This document shows, piece after piece, positions 6,523 to 16,100 of a stretch of DNA of 64,000 nt. How positions within the stretch are numbered: the first letter of the stretch is position 1; the number at the start of each line of letters is the position of its first letter. The position numbers were made by a program, and so were the translations under genes. The notes beneath the pieces are model-generated. The model did no database searches. It was not told the DNA's origin and saw only the letters and a list, made by a program, of their open reading frames with translations. The stretch is from positions 1 through 64,000 of the forward strand of contig CAJUHY010000009.1 of the NCBI GenBank assembly GCA_910585895.1, read 5' to 3'. The stretch is from an uncultured Lachnospiraceae bacterium (GTDB taxonomy: Bacteria; Bacillota; Clostridia; Lachnospirales; Lachnospiraceae).

Positions 6523-9500
6523 TAAGGATTTGTGAATTATATGATCAGGAATTGAAATTGTTGGATGAATATAATGAGGATCTTAATAATGTTGAGAAAT
6601 ATAATCAGTTTAAAGAATGTCATGAGAAATGCTGCGGTCTTCTAAAGAATCAAACCCTTGCCAGTGTATTTGAGCAGGTAAGGGGATTAGATAATCCAAC
6701 AACAATAGATCTTTATTTTGAGGAAGCTGAAAAGCTTGAGGAAAATTATAAAGAAATAATTCCTATTTATGAACATGCATTGGCAGGATGCCGGGCATTA
6801 TATGGTGAATATGGAGAAAAAACGATTGAATGCAGGCTGCAGATTGCGATATGCATACGCAACTTATGTGAGCAGAGGGATAATGGGCAGGGATCTGTAC
6901 AGGAACAGATGACAGATGATGAATATTCTTTTGGGAGGGTTCTGCAGATTCTTGAAGAACTATTTGTACAGCATCATGAGCATCCGTTATATGGTACGCT
7001 TATTCCTGTTATGCTTAGTGATGAATATGTGAGGATGGGGAATAAAAAGCGTGCAATGGAAACTTTTGCACAATGGAAAGAAACACATCCAATTGATAAT
7101 ATCCACGATATTGAAGAACTGAATGCGTGGATAGAATACACATTATTATTAGCGGAAGTTGGATGGCCGCAGGAGGCTATAAAAAATGCAGAACATTTCC
7201 GTCAGTGGATGCGTGGGAATTTATCGGAACAAGATAGCCTGATTCCATATTTATATCGTAGGATTTCTGAAATTTACGTTTCATGCACACTTTACAATGC
7301 GGCAATAGATATTCTTGAAAGCGTCAGAAAAGATGAGGGCTGCTATCCAAAAGAGTGTGAAGAAGAATTTATGAATATCAAAGCGCAGCTGGCTCACGCA
7401 TATTATCTTAATGGCAACCAAATTGAAGCGGCAGTGATTGGGTTTGAATTACAGCAAGAACTAAGCGATAAAAAAATGCAGCATCCCTCCAAATATCAAT
7501 TTGACAATATTTTGAGCAATATCCTGGGCAGTTTGGGAGACCATTTTGAACAGTATGATAAGATTTTTAGTCTGTATAAGGAAAGCAGGTTGTTTTTAGG
7601 AGAAAATAACGATGAGACTGTTTTATATGAAATGAATCTTGGCAATGCTTGTTTTGAAATATATCATAAAGTAGATGGGGATGAGAAAGGCAAATATATC
7701 AATGACGCTGAATATTATTTACAAGATGCATATGAGCATTCAGTAATAGGAAGGAGGAAAGGGAATCCCTTTTCACTTCTTATCAAACGGAATTTAGCAG
7801 AAGTACAGGCTGAAAAAGGCGACATATTTACGGCTATTCGCACATTGGAGGAGGTATGGCATAAAAGTGCGGAAATTTTTTCAGAAGATAATCCAGAAAC
7901 GGCAGATGTGAAACTGCGTTATGCGGCTTTGTGCCTGGAAACACAACAGGGGTTGATGGATACGCCTGAATGGCTGGACGAAGTGGATACGGAACCAATT
8001 TTGGAAGCGTGTTTTCTGACAAAGAAAAAATTTCTCGGAATGAAGCATCGGGAAACCATTGATGCGTTATATTGGTATGCAAGGGCAGTACAGAGTAATG
8101 AACTGATTGATTGGATTCAAAGGAGGAATACCGAAAACATTTACCGAAAATCAATAAAACTTCATCGGCTGCTGTTTTTAAATATAGAGGATATGCTTGA
8201 ACAGGCATTTTACATTAATAGCATTGAGAAGCAGAATGAATATATGGATATTCTTGAATATGAGTTTACTCAGATGTTTTGGATGCTGATTAATAGTATT
8301 GGACTGGATATGCCTATTGATCTTGAGGAGTTTTATGACCTGATAGGAGGATGTAAAAATCTTTCTTATGATATGCAATGTTACAAGCTTTTACAAGCGG
8401 ATGATAAAATGCGTAAAAAATTTGCAGAGACATTGTCCGCAGATATAGAAGTTGTTGAATATCTTTATAGAAATGAAAATTATAGCTTGAAAAGGGAATC
8501 GCTGGTCAAACAAGTTTCAGATAATTTGTGCAAGGCAAATGAAATATTTATTGATATTTGGCAGGCGGCAGATTCCTGGAATGTATTTTTTATCAGCGAA
8601 AATGGAATCAGTTATAAATGTATTGATTGGCTGCCGGATGAAGATGTGCCATATATAGAAGAATCATTTGATTTGCAGCAGCACTTAGATGAAATGGATT
8701 ATACCTTGGAGGAATGTTTAAAATGGGCTTCTTATATAGCAGAACATTTGGCTGAAGAGATGAAAGGTTATAGCAAAGCGTATTTGAATTTACATAAGCA
8801 GACGCATCAATTCCCAATTGCCTCATTCATTTATGAGCTGACGGGGATATCTGTAATTACTGTTTCATCTGTGTATCAATTGTTAAAGCAAAAAAAAGAG
8901 GATGAAATAGCAGAAATCAGGATTGGATTTATTGAAAATAGCGTTTCATTAGATCGTCAGATTGTAAAAGATATTTTTCAGAATACAAAGGGGAGCAGCA
9001 TGATTTCCGGGGAGTACAATATTATCAGTATCTCCGGACATGGGATTTATATTGATGATGCCAAAATACCAGAGGGAAAGAAGAATTATATACAGATAGA
9101 AGCAAATTGCAGGCTATATGTCCAGGACGTGATAAGTGAGGATTTATCTAATGTAGAACTGGCTTTTTTGCCAGTTTGCCAAAGCGGGAATGGGACGGAT
9201 TATTATAATTTTGGTACTTATAGTATGGGTAAAGCATTTCGGATGGCAGGGGTAGGGTATACGATTGAAACATTATGGGATGTTTCCTTAAGTGCGTCAC
9301 TGATATTTGAATATGAGTTTTTTCGATTTCTAAAAGAAACAGGAATAATAGATACTGCTTTTTATTGCGCTGTTCAAAGCCTGAAAAATTATACAGCAGA
9401 TGATTTAGGAAAGTTTTGCAGATTTATCATGAGGATCTCCGGTAACAAGCAATTAGTACGAATTCTGTATTCGGAAAAAGGAAACGGAGACTATCCGTTT

Positions 9501-9551
9501 AAGGCAGCTTCCTATTGGTCAGGTTTTTGTCTGCAGAAAGGAGAGGGCTGA
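6504..9551 (+). CDS. TPR-CHAT caspase-like protease
   Basis: 1015 residues. Residues about 1-560 are helical tetratricopeptide-like repeats (many pairs with the A...G....A pattern, e.g. near 70-110, 290-330 and 430-480). The C-terminal 200 residues are a CHAT (caspase HetF-associated with TPRs) peptidase: catalytic His846 in SISGHGIY and catalytic Cys892 in LPVCQSG, followed by the family's GVGYTIETLWDVS segment, where YTIETLWD matches the CHAT pattern of a gain/avoidance loop and late helix. CHAT proteases are activated by partner sensing and cleave host or effector proteins, as in Craspase (TPR-CHAT with gRAMP) and gasdermin-activating systems. Here the likely trigger is the upstream helicase-nuclease and a candidate target is the downstream membrane protein; both links are inference. 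Confidence 0.85.
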   Translation: MDRNKLVRICELYDQELKLLDEYNEDLNNVEKYNQFKECHEKCCGLLKNQTLASVFEQVRGLDNPTTIDLYFEEAEKLEENYKEIIPIYEHALAGCRALYGEYGEKTIECRLQIAICIRNLCEQRDNGQGSVQEQMTDDEYSFGRVLQILEELFVQHHEHPLYGTLIPVMLSDEYVRMGNKKRAMETFAQWKETHPIDNIHDIEELNAWIEYTLLLAEVGWPQEAIKNAEHFRQWMRGNLSEQDSLIPYLYRRISEIYVSCTLYNAAIDILESVRKDEGCYPKECEEEFMNIKAQLAHAYYLNGNQIEAAVIGFELQQELSDKKMQHPSKYQFDNILSNILGSLGDHFEQYDKIFSLYKESRLFLGENNDETVLYEMNLGNACFEIYHKVDGDEKGKYINDAEYYLQDAYEHSVIGRRKGNPFSLLIKRNLAEVQAEKGDIFTAIRTLEEVWHKSAEIFSEDNPETADVKLRYAALCLETQQGLMDTPEWLDEVDTEPILEACFLTKKKFLGMKHRETIDALYWYARAVQSNELIDWIQRRNTENIYRKSIKLHRLLFLNIEDMLEQAFYINSIEKQNEYMDILEYEFTQMFWMLINSIGLDMPIDLEEFYDLIGGCKNLSYDMQCYKLLQADDKMRKKFAETLSADIEVVEYLYRNENYSLKRESLVKQVSDNLCKANEIFIDIWQAADSWNVFFISENGISYKCIDWLPDEDVPYIEESFDLQQHLDEMDYTLEECLKWASYIAEHLAEEMKGYSKAYLNLHKQTHQFPIASFIYELTGISVITVSSVYQLLKQKKEDEIAEIRIGFIENSVSLDRQIVKDIFQNTKGSSMISGEYNIISISGHGIYIDDAKIPEGKKNYIQIEANCRLYVQDVISEDLSNVELAFLPVCQSGNGTDYYNFGTYSMGKAFRMAGVGYTIETLWDVSLSASLIFEYEFFRFLKETGIIDTAFYCAVQSLKNYTADDLGKFCRFIMRISGNKQLVRILYSEKGNGDYPFKAASYWSGFCLQKGEG

Positions 9552-9555
9552 AATA

Positions 9556-10302
9556 ATGAAGAAGTTAATATATCCAGAAAGGAACCGTCTGCTTTTGAAA
9601 TTAAGTATTCCGATGTTTGTTTCCATTATAGTTATCGCAAGATACAGTACATATCCTGCGTTGCCCGGATTTAGATTTCTTATTGGACCCACTCCAGATG
9701 ACAGCATTCCATACGATATTGCAATAGGTTATTTTTCTTGTTATGTTTTTTATCTTATTCAGGTATATTTTCCCCAGAGAAATAGGGAAATAAAAGCTTT
9801 GAAATCATTGGAACTGTATCTGAAATCGTATTTGAGAAATGCGAGGATGTTCTATGAGGTATTACAGGATTATGATTTTACGCAATTGCCTGAATGTGAG
9901 GATGAATTGCCGCTATATCAGTATAGAAATAGCGATGGGGAAATTTTTGTAGAGGACTTTAAGATAAAGGGGAAAAAGGTCTTGGAATCAGATTTTGTTG
10001 TAGATGGTATCTATGATTTTTTATTAAAAGCTAACAATATCTATGAGCAGATGACAAGCAATCAGGCATTTAGCTCTGTAGATGCATTTTTGATAAATCA
10101 GATACAGAAAATTAATATGCCATATTGGTTTGAAACATATGAGAAAATACTTATACTGAGGCAAAATGGACATAGGGATGAAATTCAGCCTTTTCGGAGT
10201 GATAATCAACAGAGAGAATTGATAAAAAGCCTAGGCATGGCAATAGACCAAATAGAAGTGTATTTAGGAATCCAAAGCATGACAAGCAGGTTGGAAGGCT
10301 GA
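9556..10302 (+). CDS. Membrane protein, last gene of the helicase/CHAT operon
   Basis: 248 residues, starting 4 bp after the CHAT stop codon with GGAGAGGG upstream. Two hydrophobic stretches, about residues 12-28 and 52-72, are probable membrane segments; the rest (about 75-248) is a polar, largely helical cytoplasmic domain with many Glu and Lys. No family is recognised and it has no gasdermin hallmarks visible by eye. Its position suggests it is the membrane effector or substrate of the CHAT protease. After it, base composition and codon use change to the GC-richer host pattern, so it marks the right edge of the island. Confidence 0.65.
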   Translation: MKKLIYPERNRLLLKLSIPMFVSIIVIARYSTYPALPGFRFLIGPTPDDSIPYDIAIGYFSCYVFYLIQVYFPQRNREIKALKSLELYLKSYLRNARMFYEVLQDYDFTQLPECEDELPLYQYRNSDGEIFVEDFKIKGKKVLESDFVVDGIYDFLLKANNIYEQMTSNQAFSSVDAFLINQIQKINMPYWFETYEKILILRQNGHRDEIQPFRSDNQQRELIKSLGMAIDQIEVYLGIQSMTSRLEG

Positions 10303-10366
10303 AATGATAGATGATTTATGCAGTACGCGTATTTTGATTTTTCATGGCAGATTGAGGAGGTATATC

Positions 10367-11539
10367 ATGGATTTTTATGAAAGGGCATTGGAATTACGAG
10401 AGGAAACAGTTACCCACCGTCGCTGGCTGCACAGAAATGCGGAGGTAGGGCTGCATATGCCGAAAGGACAGACCTACATCATAGAACAGTTAAAGGCCTA
10501 TGGCTTGGATCCGCATCCCTGCGGGCATGGAGTGACAGCAGAACTGGGCGGGGGAGGGTGCAGGACGCTCCTGCTCCGGGCGGATATGGACGCGCTGCCT
10601 ATGCCGGAGGAAAGCGGCGAGAGTTTCGCTTGCCCAACCGGTACGGAGGCTCATACATGCGGTCATGATTTCCATGCAGCTATGCTGCTGACGGCGGCAA
10701 AGATATTAAAAGAAAACGAAGCCATGCTGTCCGGCAGGGTGCGTTTTATGTTCCAGTCTGCGGAAGAAACCTTTGAGGGTGCAAAAGATATGATGGCGAA
10801 CGGTATCTTGGAGGGCGTGGACGCAGCCCTGGCCTATCATGTCGGCTCCGGCAGGATTCCGGTGGGGACATTTATGTACAACAGTGGTGGGACGATGATG
10901 TACTCTGTGGATGGTTTTCGGATTACGGTTCATGGCCGGGGCGCCCACGGCGCATATCCACACAGTTCCATCGACCCAATCAATATCGGCGTTCATATTT
11001 ATCTTGCCCTGGAATCGCTGATTGCCCGGGAGGCAGATCCCAGCAAAGCCTGTGTGTTGACCATTGGTAATTTTTCTGCAGGTTCGGCGCCCAACATAAT
11101 CCCTGATACCGCTGTCCTCCAAGGGACTCTGCGTACCAATGACGGCGGCAGCCGCGAGAAACTGGTCCGGCGGCTGAAGGAGGCTGTCCAAAAGACAGCT
11201 GAGGTATTTGGCGGCTCTGCAGAGATTGAGATGATTTCTGAGGTGCCGCCGCTGGTCTGCGATTCTGTGATGACTGACGAGATGGTAGGATATATGCAAG
11301 AATTGCCAATCCCCGGTCTGACTCCTGTTTCCGGCACGTCAGCCAGCGCTTCTGAGGACTTTGCGTCTATCGCAGAGAAAGTGCCCAGCGTATTCATGTA
11401 TCTTTTGGCAGGGTATATGGATGAGCGGGGCGCTGCCCCTGCCCACAATCCCAAGGTCCGGTTCAATGAGGACGTCTGTCCAATCGGACCCGCCTGTTTG
11501 GCGTACTGTGCGGTCCGCTGGCTGGAAGAGCATCCATAA
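10367..11539 (+). CDS. M20 family amidohydrolase (N-acyl-amino-acid/hippurate hydrolase type)
   Basis: 390 residues. Zinc-peptidase motifs in order: LLLRADMDALP, HTCGHDFHAAML with the second metal His/Asp, AEETFEGAKDM (catalytic Glu pair), the lid-domain HGRGAHGAYPHSSIDPI and the C-terminal SASEDFASIAEKVP. This is the full-length pattern of the M20D subfamily, cytosolic enzymes that remove N-acyl groups from amino acids or open peptide bonds. The ATG at 10367 has GAGGAGG 6 nt upstream; a longer frame from 10304 has none. Codon use is GC-rich, unlike the island to its left. The exact substrate cannot be read from sequence. It stands alone, with no partner gene. Confidence 0.9.
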   Translation: MDFYERALELREETVTHRRWLHRNAEVGLHMPKGQTYIIEQLKAYGLDPHPCGHGVTAELGGGGCRTLLLRADMDALPMPEESGESFACPTGTEAHTCGHDFHAAMLLTAAKILKENEAMLSGRVRFMFQSAEETFEGAKDMMANGILEGVDAALAYHVGSGRIPVGTFMYNSGGTMMYSVDGFRITVHGRGAHGAYPHSSIDPINIGVHIYLALESLIAREADPSKACVLTIGNFSAGSAPNIIPDTAVLQGTLRTNDGGSREKLVRRLKEAVQKTAEVFGGSAEIEMISEVPPLVCDSVMTDEMVGYMQELPIPGLTPVSGTSASASEDFASIAEKVPSVFMYLLAGYMDERGAAPAHNPKVRFNEDVCPIGPACLAYCAVRWLEEHP

Positions 11540-11853
11540 ATCAAAGTAACAGTTCAGCCCACGCCATTCGCAAAGTTCTACGCTTCGCTTCGGTCGTTGC
11601 TAAACAAGTGCCACTGGCACTTAGCAACCTACGGCATTTTCTCGCCGCTTTATCTTATCGAAAAACGCTAGGGGACCTCAGGACTCTCCCCAACTTCGTT
11701 GGGTCCCCCCTCAGGTCAAATGCTAACTTTGCTCATTATTTGGCGTTCCCTCAGCCAAAAGAAATCTCATCAAATTCATGCGAGCATGATTTGTCTCGAT
11801 TTCTTTCGGCTGGCTGAACTGATACAAATCAAATGAAAAATTCCTGAGAACCC
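11540..11853. other. Non-coding stretch with three consecutive long hairpins
   Basis: No gene. It holds three palindromes in a row: 11595-11628 (GTTGCTAA..AAGTGCC / GGCACTT AGCAAC), the 44-bp palindrome at 11674-11717, and a roughly 61-nt imperfect palindrome at 11752-11812 (arms CAGCC.AAAGAAATC and GATTTCTTT.GGCTG, with an inner CATG-gag-CATG tip). A 69-codon open frame across it is an artefact of the repeats. This looks like a mosaic of dispersed repetitive elements next to the carAB promoter. Confidence 0.6.
11674..11717. repeat. 44-bp dispersed palindrome, copy 1
   Basis: GACCTCAGG at the left end, CCTCAGGTC at the right end, and CCCAAC-ttc-GTTGGG in the centre. The same architecture and exact length occur at 41019-41062 and 63711-63754. 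Confidence 0.75.
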
Positions 11854-11882
11854 TTGAAAAAGCAAAAGAAGTGTGGTAGAAT
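11854..11882 (+). promoter_or_regulatory. Promoter of carAB
   Basis: TTGAAA at 11854-11859, a 17-bp spacer and TAGAAT at 11877-11882. Transcription from here would include the MITE-like inverted repeat at 11926-12045 in a leader of about 200 nt. Confidence 0.65.
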
Positions 11883-11925
11883 TTCTACAATTTGGGCATA
11901 AAACACCTGTGGTGTCAAGACCTAA

Positions 11926-12045
11926 TTCGGTTTGAGTTTTCAAATTTTATATAGTAATTGATATTTTAGTACCAAAAGGTCTTGCTGCCTTTGGCGCTGA
12001 AATATCAGTTATTATAAAAAATAGGGAAATTCAAACTAATACGGA
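11926..12045. repeat. MITE-like inverted repeat in the carAB leader, copy A
   Basis: About 120 bp with long imperfect terminal inverted repeats: the left arm runs TTCGGTTTGAG.. to AGTACCAAAAGG, and the right arm is its approximate complement, ending in CAAACTAATACGGAA. The internal pair ATTGATATTT / AAATATCAGT is also complementary. It shares the segments TTTGAGTT, AGTACCAAAAGGTC and GCTGCCTTTGGC with the element at 18098-18295, so this is a repeat family rather than a carAB-specific attenuator. It folds into a hairpin and could affect carAB expression. Confidence 0.65.
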
Positions 12046-12089
12046 ACCCTTACAAAATTCAGCCAACACAAAGAAAGGGTGGTAAATAC

Positions 12090-13160
12090 ATGAAAGCATT
12101 TCTGATACTGGAGGACAAAACAGTATTTGAAGGAAACAGCATTGGCTCTGCCAGGGAAGTAATCAGTGAAATCGTATTCAACACTTCAATGACAGGTTAT
12201 CTTGAAGTTCTCACAGACCCATCTTATGCCGGACAGGCAGTCGTCATGACATACCCATTGATTGGAAATTACGGAATTACGCCGGACATGGAGTCAGTAA
12301 GGCCCTGGCCAGACGGTTATATTGTGCGTGAATTGTCAAGAATGCCCAGCAATTTCCGCTGTGAGGAAACAATACAGGATTTTCTGGTGAAGCATGACAT
12401 TCCGGGAATTTCGGGTATAGATACCCGGGCGTTGACGAAAATTCTTCGGGAAAAGGGAACCATGAACGGTATGATTACCACCAATGAAAATTATGATTTT
12501 GAGGAAATTCTGCCCCGGCTGAAATCTTATCAGACTGGAAATGTGGTGGACAAGGTGACATGTAACAGCATTTGCAGATTGACAGGCAAAGGAAAGCGGG
12601 TTGCTCTGATGGACTTTGGCGCTAAGAATAATATTGCCAAATCCTTACAGAAAAGGGGCTGTGAGGTCACCATCTATCCGGCGCAGACAAGCGCGGAAAA
12701 GATTTTAGCGGACAAGCCGGATGGGATAATGCTCAGTAATGGTCCGGGAGACCCCAAGGAATGTAAGCAGATAATTGAGGAGCTAAAAAAATTGTATCAG
12801 TCGGATACGCCGATTTTTGCCATCTGCCTGGGACATCAGCTGATGGCTTTGGCAAATGGCGCAGATTCCCACAAGATGAAATATGGACATCGGGGAGGCA
12901 ACCATCCGGTCAGGGATTTAGAGACCGGCAGGGTGTATATTTCTTCCCAGAACCATGGATATGTTGTAGATACGGAGCATTTAGACCCAGCGGTGGCAGT
13001 GCCGGCATTTATCAATGTCAATGACGGCACGAATGAAGGGTTAAAATATACCGGCAAAAATATTTTTACGGTGCAGTTTCATCCGGAAGCGTGTCCGGGG
13101 CCGCAGGACAGCAGTTACTTGTTTGACAGATTTATCGATATGATGGGAGGGAATCAATAA
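12090..13160 (+). CDS. carA: Carbamoyl-phosphate synthase, small (glutaminase) subunit
   Basis: 356 residues, the usual length. It hydrolyses glutamine and channels ammonia to CarB for carbamoyl phosphate synthesis, feeding pyrimidine and arginine pathways in the cytosol. The N-terminal CPSase small-chain domain (about 1-130) includes FNTSMTGYLEVLTDPSY. The class I amidotransferase half has the nucleophile elbow ICLGHQLMALA with the catalytic Cys and the His-Glu pair in QFHPEACPGP. The ATG follows AAAGGGTGG. The stop codon shares one base with the carB start, so the two are translationally coupled. A MITE-like repeat lies in the leader; no PyrR-type attenuator was recognised. Confidence 0.97.
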   Translation: MKAFLILEDKTVFEGNSIGSAREVISEIVFNTSMTGYLEVLTDPSYAGQAVVMTYPLIGNYGITPDMESVRPWPDGYIVRELSRMPSNFRCEETIQDFLVKHDIPGISGIDTRALTKILREKGTMNGMITTNENYDFEEILPRLKSYQTGNVVDKVTCNSICRLTGKGKRVALMDFGAKNNIAKSLQKRGCEVTIYPAQTSAEKILADKPDGIMLSNGPGDPKECKQIIEELKKLYQSDTPIFAICLGHQLMALANGADSHKMKYGHRGGNHPVRDLETGRVYISSQNHGYVVDTEHLDPAVAVPAFINVNDGTNEGLKYTGKNIFTVQFHPEACPGPQDSSYLFDRFIDMMGGNQ

Positions 13161-16100
13161 TGCCGAAAAATCCAGATATTAAGAAAGTATTAGTCATTGG
13201 TTCCGGTCCAATTGTCATCGGTCAGGCAGCGGAATTTGATTATGCGGGCACACAGGCCTGCCGTTCTCTGAAAGAGGAGGGTGTGGAGGTTGTGCTGGTG
13301 AATTCCAACCCGGCAACAATTATGACGGACAAGGATATTGCAGATGAGGTTTATATTGAGCCTTTGACTGTGAAAGTATTGGAGCAGATTATCTGCAAGG
13401 AGCAGCCAGACAGCGTACTGCCTACTCTGGGCGGGCAGGCAGGATTGAATCTGGGCATGGAACTGGCGGAATCCGGTTTTCTGGAGAAACATCATGTAAA
13501 ATTGATTGGCACAACATCTGAGACCATCTTTAAGGCGGAAGACCGCCAGGCATTTAAAGATACGATGGAGAAAATTGGCGAGCCGTGCGCACCCTCACAG
13601 GTCGTGCACAATGTGGAGGACGGCATAGCTTTTACCAATACCATCGGCTATCCGGTTGTGCTGCGTCCTGCCTATACGCTTGGCGGAAGCGGCGGCGGAA
13701 TTGCTCGCAATGAAAGCGAACTGATTGACATTCTTACCAATGGGCTGCGGTTGAGCCGTGTAGGAGAAGTGTTGGTGGAACGCTGCATTGCCGGATGGAA
13801 AGAGATTGAATATGAAGTGATGCGAGATGCAGCAGGCAACTGTATCACAGTCTGTAATATGGAAAATATTGACCCGGTAGGCGTACACACAGGGGACAGT
13901 ATTGTCGTGGCGCCCTCCCAGACGCTGGGAGATAAGGAATACCAGATGCTGCGGACGTCTGCGCTTAACATCATTTCGGAACTTAATATTACCGGAGGCT
14001 GTAATGTGCAGTATGCACTTCATCCCACGAGTTTTGAATACTGCGTTATCGAGGTAAATCCCAGGGTCAGCCGTTCTTCTGCGCTGGCGAGTAAGGCGAC
14101 TGGATATCCGATTGCCAAGGTGGCGGCCAAGATTGCCCTTGGTTATACTCTGGATGAAATTAAAAACGCTATCACCGGCAAGACTTACGCCAGTTTTGAG
14201 CCCATGCTGGACTACTGTGTTTTGAAGATTCCGCGTCTTCCGTTTGATAAATTTATTACGGCAAAGCGTACGCTGACAACTCAGATGAAAGCTACCGGGG
14301 AGGTCATGAGCATCTGCACGAATTTTGAGGGTGCGCTGATGAAGGCCATCCGTTCTCTTGAACAGCATGTGGATTGTCTGCGTTCCTATGATTTTACTAC
14401 GCTTTCCAAAGAAGGGCTGTTAAAGCAGCTGAAAAAGGTGGATGACCGCAGGATTTGGGTGATTGCGGAAGCGCTGCGCAGAGGAATTTCTTATGATGAA
14501 ATCCATGATATCACGATGATTGACCATTGGTTCATTGATAAGATTGCCATCCTCACAGAGATGGAGGAACGTCTGGAAAAAGAGGAGTTTACCGTAGAGT
14601 TGCTGAAAGAGGCAAAAAGGCTGGAATTCCCGGATAATGTGATTGCCCGCCTGACCAGGAAAGAGGAAACTGAAATCCGTGATATGCGGTACGCAAACGG
14701 AATCACCGCAGCCTTTAAGATGGTAGATACCTGTGCGGCAGAATTTGCGGCGGAGACGCCATACTATTATTCTTGTTTTGGGAGCGAGAATGAGGCAGAC
14801 AGGACGGAGGGCAAAAAGAAAGTGCTTGTGCTTGGCTCGGGACCTATCCGCATAGGGCAGGGAATTGAATTTGATTATTGTTCTGTACATTGTACCTGGG
14901 CATTTGCCAAAGAAGGTTATGAGACGATTATTATCAATAATAACCCGGAGACGGTCTCCACGGATTTTGATATCGCAGATAAATTATATTTTGAACCGCT
15001 GACGCCGGAGGATGTGGAGAGCATTGTGAATTTGGAGCGTCCGGACGGCGCAGTCGTGCAGTTTGGCGGGCAGACGGCAATTAAGCTCACGGAAAGCCTG
15101 ATGAAAATGGGCGTGCCTATTTTGGGGACCAAGGCGGAGGATGTGGATGCGGCAGAGGACCGCGAATTATTTGATAAAATCTTAGAGCAGACGCAGATAC
15201 CACGCGCTGCCGGAGGAACAGTATTTACAGCCAAGGAAGCTAAGAAAGTTGCCAACAACCTGGGCTATCCGGTGCTGGTGCGCCCCTCCTATGTGCTTGG
15301 CGGGCAGGGGATGCAGATTGCTTATTCGGATGAAGAGATTGAGGAATTTATGGAAATTATCAACCGCATTGCCCAGGACCATCCGATTCTGGTGGACAAA
15401 TATTTGCAGGGTAAAGAGATTGAGGTGGATGCCGTTTGCGATGGCGAGGATATTTTGATTCCAGGCATTATGGAGCATATTGAGCGTACAGGCGTCCATT
15501 CCGGTGATAGTATTTCTGTTTATCCTGCGCCCACTATCAGCTGGAAAGTGAAAGAGAAGATTGTTGATTATACAGAGCGGCTGGCACGTGCGCTTCATGT
15601 TGTAGGTCTGATTAACATTCAGTTTATCGCCATGGATGAGGAAGTGTATGTCATTGAGGTAAATCCGCGCTCTTCCAGGACCGTTCCTTATATCAGCAAG
15701 GTCACCGGCATTCCCATTGTGGACCTTGCCACGCGGGTGATTATCGGCAATACCCTAAAAGACATGGGTTATCCCACCGGTCTTGCACCGGAAGCAGAGT
15801 ATGTGGCAATTAAAATGCCGGTATTTTCCTTTGAAAAATTGCGTGGGGCAGAAATCAGCCTGGGACCGGAGATGAAATCGACCGGGGAATGTCTGGGAAT
15901 CGGCAGGACCTTTGACGAGGCGTTGTATAAGGCGTTTTTAGGCGCGGGCGTACAGTTTCCCAAGTACAAGCAGATGATTATGACCGTCAAGGATGCGGAT
16001 AAGCCCGAATCGGTGGATATCGCAAGACGGTTTGAAGCGTTGGGCTATAAAATTTACGCCACCAGGAGCACGGCAAAGTATTTAGAAGCGCGCGGCGTAA

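Noticed and set aside
11608..11817. 69-codon plus-strand open frame
   Set aside because: It runs through three palindromes and contains no recognisable protein sequence.
11883..12089. PyrR-type attenuator or T-box in the carAB leader
   Set aside because: No PyrR consensus or T-box sequence was found; the palindrome belongs to a repeat family also present at 18.1 kb.
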